Of a stretch of DNA of 64,000 bases, positions 51,953 through 62,434 are shown piece by piece. The DNA is from Advenella alkanexedens (GTDB taxonomy: Bacteria > Pseudomonadota > Gammaproteobacteria > Burkholderiales > Burkholderiaceae_B): assembly GCF_019132845.1 (NCBI RefSeq), contig NZ_JAHSPR010000007.1:62001-126000 (forward strand). The letters run 5' to 3'. Made by a program: the position numbers and the translations under genes. The stretch's first letter is position 1. Each line of letters starts with the position of its first letter. The notes beneath the pieces were generated by a model. It worked only from the letters and a program-made list of their open reading frames with translations. It was not told the DNA's origin and did not search any database.

Positions 51953-53407
51953 ATGGCATTTGGACAAGGTTTATCAGGCTTGAACGCCTCGGCACAGAAT
52001 CTGGACGTGATTGGAAACAATATTGCCAACTCGGCCACGGTGGGTTTCAAGGCATCGTCAGTAGCATTTGCCGATGTATATGCTTCATCACGGGTGGGTA
52101 TGGGCGTGCAGGTTGCGGCCATTAACCAGCGCTTTACCTTGGGTAATATCTCTTCAACGGGTAATTCGCTTGATTTGGCCATTGATGGTGAAAAAGGCCT
52201 GTTCCGTTTGGTGGACACCAGTGGAAACGTGTCTTATACACGTAATGGTCAGTTCCAGGCAGACCGTAACAATTACATTGTCAATAGCAGCGGGCAGCGT
52301 CTTACCGGTTACATTGGTGAAAACAGCACCTTGCTGCAGGAACTGAAAATCCCGGTTGGCAATATTCCTCCCAAAGCAACGCAAAATACAGGCTTGATCA
52401 CCAACCTGGATGCCAATGCGTCCATTATCTCCATTACCGGTTCTCCTGAAGTGTTGGGCGAAGTTGCGCTGGAGTCTGGTGGCGTTACCACGACCTATAA
52501 TTTTCGGGTAAGCAGTACCGGTGGCCTGACCTGGACCGATGCGGCCGGTGCCACTGTACCGGCACCGCCAGATGGCACTTACACCAGTGGCACCTCAACC
52601 GTCACCCTGTCAGGCGGGCAGGTGGTTAGCGGGGGCCTGGACCCCACAGTGGCTTATCAGCCCGCACAGCAGGCAAGACCATTTTCACCGGCTGATCCGG
52701 CCAGCTTTACCCATTCGCTGAACATGAATGTGTATGACTCTTTGGGCAATGCCCATGAGCTGACCCAATACTTTGTCAAACGTGCCGGTACCACTGGTAC
52801 CGAAAGCGAATGGGATGTTTATTACTATATGGACGGGGTCCCGGTGGATGCGCCTGCCGGTGGTGGCCCGTTACCCATGACCTTCGACAGTATTGGCCGT
52901 TTAACCAGCAGCAATACTTTAATGGTCACGGTTAACCAGCCCGGTACCGCAGCCGCCCCGGCAGAACCATTGGTTATTAGAATGGATTACACTGGTACCA
53001 CGCAGTTTGCCGGTGCTTTTACGCCCAACTTTGTCCAGGACGGCTATGCAACGGGTGAATATAACGGTTTGTCCGTTTCTGCGGATGGTGCCATTGTGGC
53101 CAATTACACCAACGGTGAATCACAGGTCATGGGTTACGTGGCGCTGGCCAATTTTAACAACCTGAATGGCCTGCAGCCCATCGGTGGCAATGCCTGGCAG
53201 GAAACCCGTGACTCAGGCCCACCGGTTTTTGGTAAACCGGGTACCAACAGCCTGGCTCGTCTTAAAGGGCAGGCGGTTGAAGAGTCCAACGTGGATATGA
53301 GTTCCGAATTGGTGAACATGATTATTGCCCAGCGCAATTATCAGGCCAATGCCCAAACCATTAAAACCCAGGATCAGATCTTGCAGACCCTGATCTCCCT
53401 GCGTTAA
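51953..53407 (+). CDS. flgE: Flagellar hook protein FlgE
   Basis: FlgE polymerises into the hook. The 484-aa product is longer than the 402-aa E. coli protein, the difference lying in the variable surface domain (about 150-330). Ends are canonical: FGQGLSGLNASAQNLDVIGN at the N-terminus and SSELVNMIIAQRNYQANAQT with QDQILQTLISLR at the C-terminus. Confidence 0.96.
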   Translation: MAFGQGLSGLNASAQNLDVIGNNIANSATVGFKASSVAFADVYASSRVGMGVQVAAINQRFTLGNISSTGNSLDLAIDGEKGLFRLVDTSGNVSYTRNGQFQADRNNYIVNSSGQRLTGYIGENSTLLQELKIPVGNIPPKATQNTGLITNLDANASIISITGSPEVLGEVALESGGVTTTYNFRVSSTGGLTWTDAAGATVPAPPDGTYTSGTSTVTLSGGQVVSGGLDPTVAYQPAQQARPFSPADPASFTHSLNMNVYDSLGNAHELTQYFVKRAGTTGTESEWDVYYYMDGVPVDAPAGGGPLPMTFDSIGRLTSSNTLMVTVNQPGTAAAPAEPLVIRMDYTGTTQFAGAFTPNFVQDGYATGEYNGLSVSADGAIVANYTNGESQVMGYVALANFNNLNGLQPIGGNAWQETRDSGPPVFGKPGTNSLARLKGQAVEESNVDMSSELVNMIIAQRNYQANAQTIKTQDQILQTLISLR

Positions 53408-53425
53408 CCGGCAGGAGTGAAATAA

Positions 53426-54196
53426 ATGGATCGTGCCATATATACAGCCAGCAACGGGGCAGCCAGAATCCTGGAGCAGCAGGCGGTTCTGTCCAATAAT
53501 CTGGCGAACGTGAACACGCCGGGCTTTCGGGCCCAGCTTTCGCAATACCGTTCCACACCGGTGGTCAGTCCCTTAATTGGCAGTGCTGAAACCACCCGGG
53601 TGCTAACGGTGGCCACCACCTCGGATAGCGATATGGAGCAGGGGGCGTTTATGACCACCGGCCGTGACCTGGATGTTGCCATTCAGGGTGAGGGCTGGTT
53701 TGCGGTGCGGGCCCTTGATGGCTCCGAGGCGTATACGCGTGGCGGAAACCTGCAGCGTAACGCTGATGGTCTGCTGGTGACGGGGGGAGGCCTGATGGTG
53801 TTGTCTGAAGATGGCCAGCCCATTGAAATTCCCGATGCGGCCGCGATTGGTATTGAGCGTTCTGGCGGTATTAACGTCTTGGCCGCAGGTGATGCGCCCA
53901 CCGAAGTGCAGCGGGTGGTCAAATTAAAGATTGGTGATCCAGGCAATGCCCGCATGGTGCGTGGTGATGATGGTCTGTTCCGTGCCGTCAACGCCCAGGG
54001 GCAGCAGGTTGAACTGCCTGATACCACACAGGTAACCGTTGTAAGCGGCATCCTGGAAGGCAGCAATGTCAGTGCCGCCGGCAATATGGTGGGGCTTATC
54101 CAGAATGCCCGTCGTTTTGAAATGCAAATGAAAGTTATCCAGGAACTGAGCAGCAAAGAGCAAAATGCGAACAGTCTGCTTTCATCGGCCGGGTAA
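53426..54196 (+). CDS. flgF: Flagellar proximal rod protein FlgF
   Basis: FlgF is a rod protein of 256 aa starting MDRAIYTASNGAARILEQQA with the NNLANVNTPGFRAQL motif. The C-terminus has GILEGSNVSAAGNMVGLIQN followed by the RRFEMQMKV helix. It lies 18 bases after flgE. Confidence 0.95.
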   Translation: MDRAIYTASNGAARILEQQAVLSNNLANVNTPGFRAQLSQYRSTPVVSPLIGSAETTRVLTVATTSDSDMEQGAFMTTGRDLDVAIQGEGWFAVRALDGSEAYTRGGNLQRNADGLLVTGGGLMVLSEDGQPIEIPDAAAIGIERSGGINVLAAGDAPTEVQRVVKLKIGDPGNARMVRGDDGLFRAVNAQGQQVELPDTTQVTVVSGILEGSNVSAAGNMVGLIQNARRFEMQMKVIQELSSKEQNANSLLSSAG

Positions 54197-54251
54197 ACGC
54201 ATTTTGCATGATTTTGTACTTAATTTATCATTGATTTAATCAGGAACCAAT

Positions 54252-55037
54252 ATGATACGCTCGCTATGGATTGCCAAGACAGGCCTTGAGGCCCAGCAAA
54301 CCAATATGGATGTGATTTCCAATAATATTGCCAACGTCAACACCGATGGCTTCAAGCGCAACCGTGCCATTTTTGAGGACCTGATGTACCAGACCGTACG
54401 CCAGCCCGGCGCCCAGGTGGGCGATGCCAACCAGTTGCCTACCGGCCTGCAGGTGGGTATGGGGGTGCGTACCGTAGCCACCGAGCGTATCCATACCCAG
54501 GGCAATCTGAAAAATACCGGCAACAGTCTTGATATTGCCATCGATGGCAGGGGTTTCCTGCAGGTTGAAATGCCCGATGGCACCTTTGCCTATACCCGCA
54601 ATGGTTCCCTGCAGCTGGACCAGAACGGCCAGCTGGTTACTGCAGGTGGTTACCCCATACAGCCGGCCATTACCATTCCCGATAATGCCTTAACCATTGA
54701 AATTGGCCGGGATGGTACGGTGTCGGTCACCCAGCCCGGTGCAACCGGCACGAGCATCCAGGTGGGCCAGCTGGAGTTGACCACTTTTGTCAATCCGGCC
54801 GGTTTGCTCAGCCTGGGTGAAAACCTGTATGCCCAAACCGATGCATCGGGCGCCGAAACCGTATCCACACCAGGTTTGGATGGCACCGGCAGAATTTTGC
54901 ATAAATATACCGAAACCTCTAACGTGAACGTGGCTGAAGAGCTGGTTAACATGATTGCCACCCAGCGGGCCTATGAAATGAACAGCAAGGCCATTACCAC
55001 TTCCGACCAGATGCTTGCCCGCCTGACCCAGATCTGA
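54252..55037 (+). CDS. flgG: Flagellar distal rod protein FlgG
   Basis: FlgG forms the distal rod. At 261 aa it has the standard length, with [20 protein letters not shown] and [20 protein letters not shown] at the start and [20 protein letters not shown] then [13 protein letters not shown] at the end. It is highly typical of the family. Confidence 0.97.
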   Translation: MIRSLWIAKTGLEAQQTNMDVISNNIANVNTDGFKRNRAIFEDLMYQTVRQPGAQVGDANQLPTGLQVGMGVRTVATERIHTQGNLKNTGNSLDIAIDGRGFLQVEMPDGTFAYTRNGSLQLDQNGQLVTAGGYPIQPAITIPDNALTIEIGRDGTVSVTQPGATGTSIQVGQLELTTFVNPAGLLSLGENLYAQTDASGAETVSTPGLDGTGRILHKYTETSNVNVAEELVNMIATQRAYEMNSKAITTSDQMLARLTQI

Positions 55038-55066
55038 TTGACTCACTCACTTTGCGATACCGCCTT

Positions 55067-55765
55067 ATGTCTATGTCTTTTCGTTCGATTCGTCTGTTTA
55101 CGGTTGGTCTGATTATTGCCCTGGCCAGTGGTTGTGCCATGGTGCCTCATCCCAAAATCGTGGATGGTCCCCTGACAGCCGAGCCCATGCAGCCCATGCC
55201 CGAGGTCCGGCAAGAGCCGGACGGTTCTATTTACCGGGGTGGACAGGCAGGCGTTTTTCCCTTGTTTGAAGACCGTCGGCCACGCAATGTCGGCGATATC
55301 GTGACTGTGGTGATTGAAGAGAAAACCAATGCCTCCAAGCGTGTGGCAACCACCACCAATCGTAACAGCGGCATGGATTTTGGTGTAACCGCTGCGCCTG
55401 ACTGGATGCCAAGCGCATTGTCTGCCGATGAGCGTTTTTCTGCAGACGGTAGCAACGATATGGAAGGCAAGGGTAGCAGTACGGCCAATAACATGTTCAC
55501 CGGTAACATTACCACGACCGTGATTGGCGTGTTGGCCAATGGCAACCTGAAAATTGCCGGGGAAAAAGCCATTGCGATTAACCAGGGCAGTGAGCACCTG
55601 CGTTTTTCAGGGGTGGTTGACCCGCGTTCCATTACCGGCACCAATACCGTGTCTTCCACTCAGGTGGCCGATGCCCGCATCGAGTTTCGTAGCAAGGGTG
55701 TGATGGACGAGGTGCAAACCATGGGCTGGTTGCAGCGGTTTTTCCTGAACATTGCACCGTTCTAA
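55067..55765 (+). CDS. flgH: Flagellar L-ring lipoprotein FlgH
   Basis: FlgH forms the outer-membrane L-ring bushing. From ATG 55067 (232 aa) the signal peptide ends LASGC with Cys23 lipidated. Conserved parts are SIYRGGQAGVFPLFEDRRPR, VGDIVTVVIEEKTNASKR, ANGNLKIAGEKAIAINQGSE and the terminal WLQRFFLNIAPF. The open frame begins at a TTG at 55052; ATG 55073 is another possibility. FlgI begins about 30-36 bases downstream. Confidence 0.95.
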   Translation: MSMSFRSIRLFTVGLIIALASGCAMVPHPKIVDGPLTAEPMQPMPEVRQEPDGSIYRGGQAGVFPLFEDRRPRNVGDIVTVVIEEKTNASKRVATTTNRNSGMDFGVTAAPDWMPSALSADERFSADGSNDMEGKGSSTANNMFTGNITTTVIGVLANGNLKIAGEKAIAINQGSEHLRFSGVVDPRSITGTNTVSSTQVADARIEFRSKGVMDEVQTMGWLQRFFLNIAPF

Positions 55766-55801
55766 GTGTTTAATACTCATAATTGGAGTTGCAGTTTGAC
55801 A

Positions 55802-56917
55802 ATGAAATCCGGAATCCTGAAACACCTCATGGCATTGGTCTTATGGGTCGGTGTGGCTCAGGGTTTTGCCCTGGCTGAACCGTTGCGAGACCTGGCCTCC
55901 ATCCAGGGGGTGCGCGACAACCAGTTGATTGGTTATGGTCTGGTGGTAGGTCTGGATGGCAGTGGTGACCAGGTGCGTCAGTCGCCCTTTACCCAACAAA
56001 GCCTGACCAATATGCTGGCCCAGCTGGGTGTTACGGTGCCTGCAGGGGTCAATATGCAGGTTAAAAACGTGGCGGCAGTCATGGTAACGGCAACCCTGCC
56101 TTCGTTTGCCCAGCCTGGTCAATCCATTGACGTGAACGTCTCTTCCATGGGTAATGCCAAAAGCCTGCGGGGCGGCACCTTGTTAATGACCCCTCTTAAG
56201 GGGGCCGATAACCAGGTATATGCCCTGGCGCAGGGAAATATCGTGGTGGGTGGGGCGGGGGCCCAGTCTGGTGGCAGCCAGGTCCAGGTTAACCAGTTAA
56301 ATGGCGGCATGATTACCGGTGGTGCTCTGGTGGAGCGCACGGTGCCGACACGTTTCAGCAAAGACGGTATTATCCGGATAGAAATGCATGATACCGATTT
56401 TGGTACCACTGAAAATGCCGTGGCAGCCATTAACAAGGTTATGGGCGCAGGCGCGGCAAGATCCGTGAACGGACGCGTCATTGAGGTGCGTGGCCCCATG
56501 GTTGAATCGGCGCAAGCCGCTTTTCTGGCCCGTTTGCAGGCTATTAATGTCACGCGTGCAGCGGCACGCGCCAAGGTTATCGTGAATGCGCGTACCGGTA
56601 CCGTGGTCATGAATCAGTCGGTCACCATTGATCAGGCTGCCGTGGCTTTTGGCAGTCTGGCCGTGGTCATTGACCAAAGTGTTGATGTGAACCAGCCCAA
56701 TACCCCTTTTGGTGGCGGGCAAACTGTTGTTACACCCAATACCAATATCCAGGTTCAGCAGCAACAGGGCAAATTGCAAATGGTGAATCGAGGCGTGCGT
56801 CTGACAGATGTGGTGCGTGCCTTAAATGCCCTGGGTGCCAGTCCGCAAGACCTGATTTCTATTCTCCAGGCATTAAAAAGTGCCGGTGCCCTCAGGGCCG
56901 ATCTGGAAATTATTTAG
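55802..56917 (+). CDS. flgI: Flagellar P-ring protein FlgI
   Basis: FlgI forms the periplasmic P-ring around the rod, with FlgA's help. ATG 55802 gives 371 aa with a Sec signal peptide ([17 protein letters not shown]). The mature start [20 protein letters not shown] is typical. Also visible are NPTM-like [13 protein letters not shown] and the C-terminal [24 protein letters not shown] at 55796 lies at a better distance (7 bases) from GGAG and may be used; the frame reaches 55766. Confidence 0.95.
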   Translation: MKSGILKHLMALVLWVGVAQGFALAEPLRDLASIQGVRDNQLIGYGLVVGLDGSGDQVRQSPFTQQSLTNMLAQLGVTVPAGVNMQVKNVAAVMVTATLPSFAQPGQSIDVNVSSMGNAKSLRGGTLLMTPLKGADNQVYALAQGNIVVGGAGAQSGGSQVQVNQLNGGMITGGALVERTVPTRFSKDGIIRIEMHDTDFGTTENAVAAINKVMGAGAARSVNGRVIEVRGPMVESAQAAFLARLQAINVTRAAARAKVIVNARTGTVVMNQSVTIDQAAVAFGSLAVVIDQSVDVNQPNTPFGGGQTVVTPNTNIQVQQQQGKLQMVNRGVRLTDVVRALNALGASPQDLISILQALKSAGALRADLEII

Positions 56918-56932
56918 TTAACAGGAGTCGCC

Positions 56933-57982
56933 ATGACAATTACCAGTTATATCCCCCGTCCCGGCGTGAGCCGTTCTGCTCCACAGTTTGTCATGGACAT
57001 GAATTCGCTGCACCAGCTCAAGCGCCAGGTGGCCGGGCAAATGAATACCTCGCTGGAAGATATTGAAAAAGGCGAAAAAGAAGTTGCCCAGCAATTTGAG
57101 GCCCTGTTTATCCAGACGCTGTTAAAGCAGGCACGTGCCACGCGTCTGGGGGAAGGGATGTTTGACAGCGACCAGACCCGTTTGGTGCAATCCATGGCCG
57201 ATGAGCAAATGGCGCTCAATATGGCTTCGGGCAAAGGCATTGGCCTGGCCCAGTCCTTGCTGGAACAAATCAGGGAAAGTGGTTCGGCAGCCTTGCTCAA
57301 TGCAGGCAAGTCAATGGATGCGGGTGATTTCACCAGTGTTGATAAGGCAACGTTGATGTCGATGCCAGTAGAACACAAGGATGCGATTGGCGAACTGATT
57401 TCTTCTTTGGGTAATCGGGTGCGCATTTTTGCAAAAAACGTGGCTTCGGTGATTGGTGTCGCGGATGATGCACCGGAACGCATCAGCAGCTTTGTTGAGA
57501 AAATGGGTCCTGCTGCCAGTGCGGCATCGGCCAGTACCGGGATTCCCGCTTCACTGATTTTAAGTCAGGCCGCGCTTGAGTCAGGTTGGGGACGCCGCGA
57601 AATTCTGCATGAAAATGGACAGACCAGTTATAACCTGTTTGGGATCAAGGCAACCGGAGGCTGGAAGGGTAAAGTGGTTAATGTAATGACTACCGAATAT
57701 GTCAATGGGATGGCAAAAAAAATGAAACAGCCTTTCAGGGCCTATGATTCTTATGAAGAGTCGTTTGCCGATTATGCCCGCCTGATTAGCCAGAACGAGC
57801 GCTATAAGCATGTATTGACGGCAGAAAATGCCCATGAAGCGGCCCGGCAGATCCAGAAAGCCGGTTATGCCACAGACCCCAAATATGCCAGCAAACTGAT
57901 CAATATTATGGGGTATTTTGAAGACCGTTCGTTGGCGTCCAATACCGCGTCCCTTGATAAAAACCGGATTTCCACCATTTAA
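56933..57982 (+). CDS. flgJ: Flagellar rod cap/peptidoglycan hydrolase FlgJ
   Basis: FlgJ caps the rod (N-terminal domain) and digests peptidoglycan (C-terminal glucosaminidase domain) to let the rod pass. The 349-aa product has both: EVAQQFEALFIQTLLKQARA and FDSDQTRLVQSMADEQMALN up to about residue 120, and SLILSQAALESGWGRREIL with YNLFGIKATGGWKGK from about 200. The catalytic Glu is expected in AALESGWG. Confidence 0.95.
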   Translation: MTITSYIPRPGVSRSAPQFVMDMNSLHQLKRQVAGQMNTSLEDIEKGEKEVAQQFEALFIQTLLKQARATRLGEGMFDSDQTRLVQSMADEQMALNMASGKGIGLAQSLLEQIRESGSAALLNAGKSMDAGDFTSVDKATLMSMPVEHKDAIGELISSLGNRVRIFAKNVASVIGVADDAPERISSFVEKMGPAASAASASTGIPASLILSQAALESGWGRREILHENGQTSYNLFGIKATGGWKGKVVNVMTTEYVNGMAKKMKQPFRAYDSYEESFADYARLISQNERYKHVLTAENAHEAARQIQKAGYATDPKYASKLINIMGYFEDRSLASNTASLDKNRISTI

Positions 57983-58014
57983 GCTGGTCAGCGCGCTTTT
58001 TTTGGTGCCTTGGC

Positions 58015-58041
58015 TAAACAATTGGATTTTTCTGCCGTTAA
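58015..58041 (+). promoter_or_regulatory. Sigma-28 type promoter for flgK–flgL–mcp
   Basis: TAAA (58015-58018), 15 bases, GCCGTTAA (58034-58041): one mismatch to TAAA-N15-GCCGATAA. It lies 39 bases before flgK, in the 97-base gap after flgJ, where late-gene control is expected. Confidence 0.78.
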
Positions 58042-58079
58042 CCAACAGAAAGACAAGTAATATTTATTGACGGAAAATT

Positions 58080-59732
58080 ATGAATTTGGCCAAACTTGGG
58101 TTAACCGCCCTGAATACGGCGCAGGCTCGCCTGACAACAACCAGCCATAATATCAGCAACTATGATACCCCCGGTTATGTCCGGCAGGAAACCCTGATCT
58201 CAACGGCAGGCGCTTCCTCAACGGGTAACGGTTTTTTGGGCCGTGGTGTTGCGGTGGATACCGTTCGTCGTGCTTATGACTCTTTTCTGAACAGTCAACT
58301 TGTTAACAATGAAAGCAAGGGGGCATTGCTGGCCGCCTATGGTGGCCAGATTGCGCAACTCAATAATGTGCTGGCAGATCGCACGGTGGGTATCGGGCCA
58401 GCCATCCAGTCGTTTTTTGACGGTGTCAATGCCGTGGCCAGTAACCCGGCCGATCCGGCTTCCCGCCAGGAACTGTTGGGCCGTACCCAAACCGTCGTAA
58501 CCCAATTCAATGAACTGGGGCAGTTCCTTGATCAGCAGCGTGGTGAAATCAATAATCAGATTGACAACTCGGTTATTTCCATTAATGCCCACCTTAGCCG
58601 CATTTCCGAATTGAACCAGCAAATTGTGCAGGCCAAGGGGGCGAATCCTCATCATGAACCCAATGACCTGCTCGACCAGCGTGATTATGAAATAGCACAA
58701 CTCAACCAGATTGTGAATGTCAACGTGGTTGAGCACGACAACCAGGTCAGTATTTCAGTGGGAAATGGCCAGCAGTTGCTGAGTCAAAATAAAATTTATC
58801 CCTTAACAACCGGACCATCGGCAGAAAACCCCAAAAATACCGTGGTGTATGCCACCATTCCGGTGGGTAAACAGGGTGAAGTCGTTAAGGTTGAGTTGGA
58901 CGAAACCAAAGTAACCGGCGGTTCGCTGGGTGGTCTATTGAAATACCGTCGCGAAAGCCTGGAAGTTGAACAGCGTGAAGTAGGCCAGCTTGCCACTGCG
59001 TTTGCCCTGTCCATGAACGAGGCCAATGCCAAGGGCCTGGACTTGAAAGGTGAGCCCGGTCAGGCAATTTTCAATGTACCGGCTCCGGTGGCCATCGCCA
59101 ATTCCCAAAACGTGGGTAATGTAAAACTCACGGCCACTTTCCAACCTGATGCCGCAGGTAAAATACAGGCTTCCGATTACGCCATTTATTTTGATGGCAA
59201 TACTTACACGGTTACCCGCGAAAGCGACAACCACATTATTCATACCGGTGCCACGCTTGAGGGCGTTGCGGTTGACGGCATGCAATTGAAAATGGAAGGT
59301 GGTGTTCCGTCGGCCGGTGATCGCTGGACCTTGTCTGCGGTTGCCAACAGTTCGGTACAAATCAGTGTGGCCATTACCAATGGTGACCAGTTTGCCGCCG
59401 CCGATGCCGAAGGTGGCGTGGCCAACGGCAATAATGCCCTGGAGATGGCAAAGCTGCAAAGCAAAAAAGTGTTGGGTGGCACGAAAACCTTTAATGAAAG
59501 TTTTTCACAAATCGTCAACCGGGTCGGCGTTCAGGCCCAGCAAAACGAATTCATGATTGCCTCCCAGAATGCCCTGACCAAACAAAGCTATGCGGCACAA
59601 CAGGCTTTGTCAGGGGTTAACCTGAATGAAGAGTACATCAATCTTGAAGCTGCCCAGGAAATGTTCCTGGCCGCTTCGCGTATCATCGAAGTCAGCACAG
59701 TGCTGATGGACACCATTTTATCTTTGAAGTAG
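58080..59732 (+). CDS. flgK: Flagellar hook-associated protein 1 FlgK
   Basis: FlgK is the first hook–filament junction protein. The 550-aa product has the N-terminal LTALNTAQARLTTTSHNISN with YDTPGYVRQE, a large variable middle, and the C-terminal VNLNEEYINLEAAQEMFLAA with VSTVLMDTILSLK. Export depends on FlgN. It starts a late operon with flgL and a chemoreceptor. Confidence 0.96.
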   Translation: MNLAKLGLTALNTAQARLTTTSHNISNYDTPGYVRQETLISTAGASSTGNGFLGRGVAVDTVRRAYDSFLNSQLVNNESKGALLAAYGGQIAQLNNVLADRTVGIGPAIQSFFDGVNAVASNPADPASRQELLGRTQTVVTQFNELGQFLDQQRGEINNQIDNSVISINAHLSRISELNQQIVQAKGANPHHEPNDLLDQRDYEIAQLNQIVNVNVVEHDNQVSISVGNGQQLLSQNKIYPLTTGPSAENPKNTVVYATIPVGKQGEVVKVELDETKVTGGSLGGLLKYRRESLEVEQREVGQLATAFALSMNEANAKGLDLKGEPGQAIFNVPAPVAIANSQNVGNVKLTATFQPDAAGKIQASDYAIYFDGNTYTVTRESDNHIIHTGATLEGVAVDGMQLKMEGGVPSAGDRWTLSAVANSSVQISVAITNGDQFAAADAEGGVANGNNALEMAKLQSKKVLGGTKTFNESFSQIVNRVGVQAQQNEFMIASQNALTKQSYAAQQALSGVNLNEEYINLEAAQEMFLAASRIIEVSTVLMDTILSLK

Positions 59733-59742
59733 GGGTTTAGGC

Positions 59743-60978
59743 ATGCGCATAAGTACCAGCCAGTTTTATAAAACAGGATTAAGCACCATCAATGCCCAGC
59801 AAGCCCGGCAACTGGATATTTTTACGCAAATCGGAACCGGCAAGAAAATTGTTTCTCCCAAAGATGATCCTCTGGGAGCGGCCCGAGCATTGAACTTGTC
59901 CAACAATATGGCCATTAATGACCGTTTTGCCGAGAACCGCAGCATTGCCACCCAGAACCTGGCTTTTGAAGAAAGTATCCTGAGCGAAGTCGCCACCACA
60001 TTGGTTGCCATCAAGACAAGAATTGTGGAAGCGGGCAATGGCACCATGGCCGATGCCGATCGGGCCACGCTGTCCGAGGTGGTGAACAGCCTGCGCAACC
60101 AGGTGCTGGGTCTGGCCAATAGCACCGATGGTAACGGACAATATATTTTTTCCGGCAACCAGTCGGACCGTGCCGCTTTTGCACCTGATGCCAACGGCAA
60201 AATCAACTGGCAGGGTGATCTGGGCAACCGGGCGATCCAGGTCAGTACTTCGCGTCAGTTGAGTTCGGCCGATACCGGCTATGCGGTATTTACCCGGGCC
60301 GTTTCCGGCGAGAACAGCTATTTGACATCGGCCGCCCGCACCAATACCGGTACCGGGCATATCAGTGCGCCCAATATCAACGATCCGAAGGGCGCCAATG
60401 TCGGCAACAATTTCAGTATTGTTTTCGGTGGCACACCGCTAAGCTATACGGTTGAAACGCGTAATGCCGATGGCGTGGTACTGGGTACGGATGGGCCAAA
60501 TGTTTATGATGCCAGCCAGGCACGACTGGTATTGCCCGGCGGTGTGGATGTTGTCTTTTCCGGCACGCCTGCCGAAGGTGATACATTCAGCGTCAATTAT
60601 GCCCAGAATGAAGATATCAATATCTTCAACACCCTTGATGAGCTGGCTGCCGCCCTTAACACACCGACCAGCACCGATCCGCAAGCGGCCGCCCGGTTGA
60701 GCAATGTGATGTCGTCGGCCATTCAAAAAATTGAGGCCAACTACAATACGGTGCTGACCACCCGTGCCTCAATTGGTACACGAATGAATGAAATCGAGTC
60801 GCTGAACATCAGCGGTGAACAGCGCAGACTTGATTTCAGAGCTGAAATTTCAGCCATTGAAGATGTTGACTTTTATGAAGCAAGTACCGAACTGGCCATG
60901 CGTGGTATGGCGCTTGAGGCTGCATCCCTGGCGTTCAAGAAAATTCAGGGTCTTAGTCTGTTCAAGACTTTAGGTTGA
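59743..60978 (+). CDS. flgL: Flagellar hook-associated protein 3 FlgL
   Basis: FlgL is the second junction protein, flagellin-like at both ends. The 411-aa product starts [20 protein letters not shown], has [20 protein letters not shown], and ends [20 protein letters not shown] then [10 protein letters not shown]. Its middle is longer than in the 317-aa E. coli protein. It lies 10 bases after flgK and 16 before the chemoreceptor gene. Confidence 0.95.
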   Translation: MRISTSQFYKTGLSTINAQQARQLDIFTQIGTGKKIVSPKDDPLGAARALNLSNNMAINDRFAENRSIATQNLAFEESILSEVATTLVAIKTRIVEAGNGTMADADRATLSEVVNSLRNQVLGLANSTDGNGQYIFSGNQSDRAAFAPDANGKINWQGDLGNRAIQVSTSRQLSSADTGYAVFTRAVSGENSYLTSAARTNTGTGHISAPNINDPKGANVGNNFSIVFGGTPLSYTVETRNADGVVLGTDGPNVYDASQARLVLPGGVDVVFSGTPAEGDTFSVNYAQNEDINIFNTLDELAAALNTPTSTDPQAAARLSNVMSSAIQKIEANYNTVLTTRASIGTRMNEIESLNISGEQRRLDFRAEISAIEDVDFYEASTELAMRGMALEAASLAFKKIQGLSLFKTLG

Positions 60979-60994
60979 TATTGGAGTTGGTACC

Positions 60995-62434
60995 ATGAAT
61001 TTTTCTGCAATACAAATTAAATCAAGCCTGCGCATTTTGGTGGCCATTATTATTTTGGGTACTTTTGCCGTGCTGGCAATGGCTGTTGTCAGCAATTTCC
61101 AAAGCACCACTTCTATCCAGACATTAAGCCAGGCGCTTGCAGAGTATGCCCCGGCCGATGTGGCCCTGAAAAACACAAAGCTGCTTGAGCAATCCGAAGA
61201 CAATACCCGCTATGTGATATTGACATCCGCGGTGATTGCCTTGCTGACCCTGTTATTTGCTTTCTTCGTGCATCGCCTGTTAACCGCGGTGATTGTCAAG
61301 CCGTTTGCCCGTGTGGAAGATTACTTCAGCCGCATGGCCAGGGGTGAACTTAACCAGAACATCCAGGTGGTTGGCAACAATGAAGTGGCTCGCATCATGC
61401 GTGGTCTGGTGGACATGCAGGACAAACTGGGCAGTATTGTCGACCAAGTGCGTGATAACCTGAATGTCATTAATGAAAACGGTGACAAGCTGGGTGAGGA
61501 CAATCTGAATTTAAGTGCGCGTACCGAGCAGCAATCGGCTGCTTTGCAAGAAACCGCAGCCAGCATGGAAGAGCTTTCCAGTACCGTTAAGCAGAATGCT
61601 GAAAACGCCCGTCAGGCCAATCAACTGGCGGTTCAGGCTTCGCATGTGGCGGAAGAGGGAGGCGAAGTCATGCGAAAAGTGGTTAGCACCATGGAAGAAA
61701 TCTCCGTGGGTTCCAACAAGATTGCCGATATTGTCAGCATGATTGACAGCATTGCTTTTCAAACCAACATTCTGGCCATTAATGCCGCGGTTGAGGCGGC
61801 ACGTGCCGGTGAGCAGGGCAATGGCTTTGCCGTGGTTGCGTCTGAAGTGCGTGCGCTTTCCCAGCGCAGTGCCGAAGCCGCCAAGGAAATCAAGCTGTTG
61901 ATTGATGCGTCGGTAGACAAAGTCGGCGATGGTGCCAAACTGGTTGGCCAGGCCGGTGAAACCATGAGAAATATCGTGACATCCATTTCGGAAGTCACCA
62001 CCATCATGGGAGAGATCTCTTCCGCGACCGAAGAACAGGCCAGTGGGATTGACCAGATCAACCGTGCCGTGATCCAGATGGATAACGTTACTCATCAGAA
62101 CTCGCAACTGGTTGATCGCCTGGCTGCCTCAACGCAATTCCTTAATGAGAAAATTGATGAGGCCATGAATACGATGTCGCTGTTTGTGACCAAAGGACAT
62201 CGCTCATTTGTGGATGGGGCAATTTATCAGTCCCAGAAAACCAGTGTTAAAAACTCATCTCCTGCACGGATTGCCGTCAATAAAGAGACGCCATCGTTGT
62301 CATTGCAGGAGGCCTGGAACCAGCGTATGGAATTTGGTGAGCAAGACGTGCCTTTGTTGACCGAAAGGCCCGATAAAAACTTGCGTTCACCGTTCAAGCT
62401 CCATAAAAAAGAAGATGACTGGGTTTCTTTTTAA
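60995..62434 (+). CDS. Methyl-accepting chemotaxis protein with minimal periplasmic segment
   Basis: This 479-aa receptor has two membrane helices (about 12-33 and 74-96) separated by only about 40 residues, too few for a normal ligand-binding domain. HAMP (about 97-150) and the methyl-accepting coiled coil with tip [21 protein letters not shown] follow. The C-terminal linker of about 90 residues ends DWVSF, fitting the x-W-x-x-F pentapeptide that tethers CheR and CheB on high-abundance receptors. It probably senses membrane or internal state, or works with a partner. Its stop directly abuts the opposing fliR stop. Confidence 0.92.
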   Translation: MNFSAIQIKSSLRILVAIIILGTFAVLAMAVVSNFQSTTSIQTLSQALAEYAPADVALKNTKLLEQSEDNTRYVILTSAVIALLTLLFAFFVHRLLTAVIVKPFARVEDYFSRMARGELNQNIQVVGNNEVARIMRGLVDMQDKLGSIVDQVRDNLNVINENGDKLGEDNLNLSARTEQQSAALQETAASMEELSSTVKQNAENARQANQLAVQASHVAEEGGEVMRKVVSTMEEISVGSNKIADIVSMIDSIAFQTNILAINAAVEAARAGEQGNGFAVVASEVRALSQRSAEAAKEIKLLIDASVDKVGDGAKLVGQAGETMRNIVTSISEVTTIMGEISSATEEQASGIDQINRAVIQMDNVTHQNSQLVDRLAASTQFLNEKIDEAMNTMSLFVTKGHRSFVDGAIYQSQKTSVKNSSPARIAVNKETPSLSLQEAWNQRMEFGEQDVPLLTERPDKNLRSPFKLHKKEDDWVSF

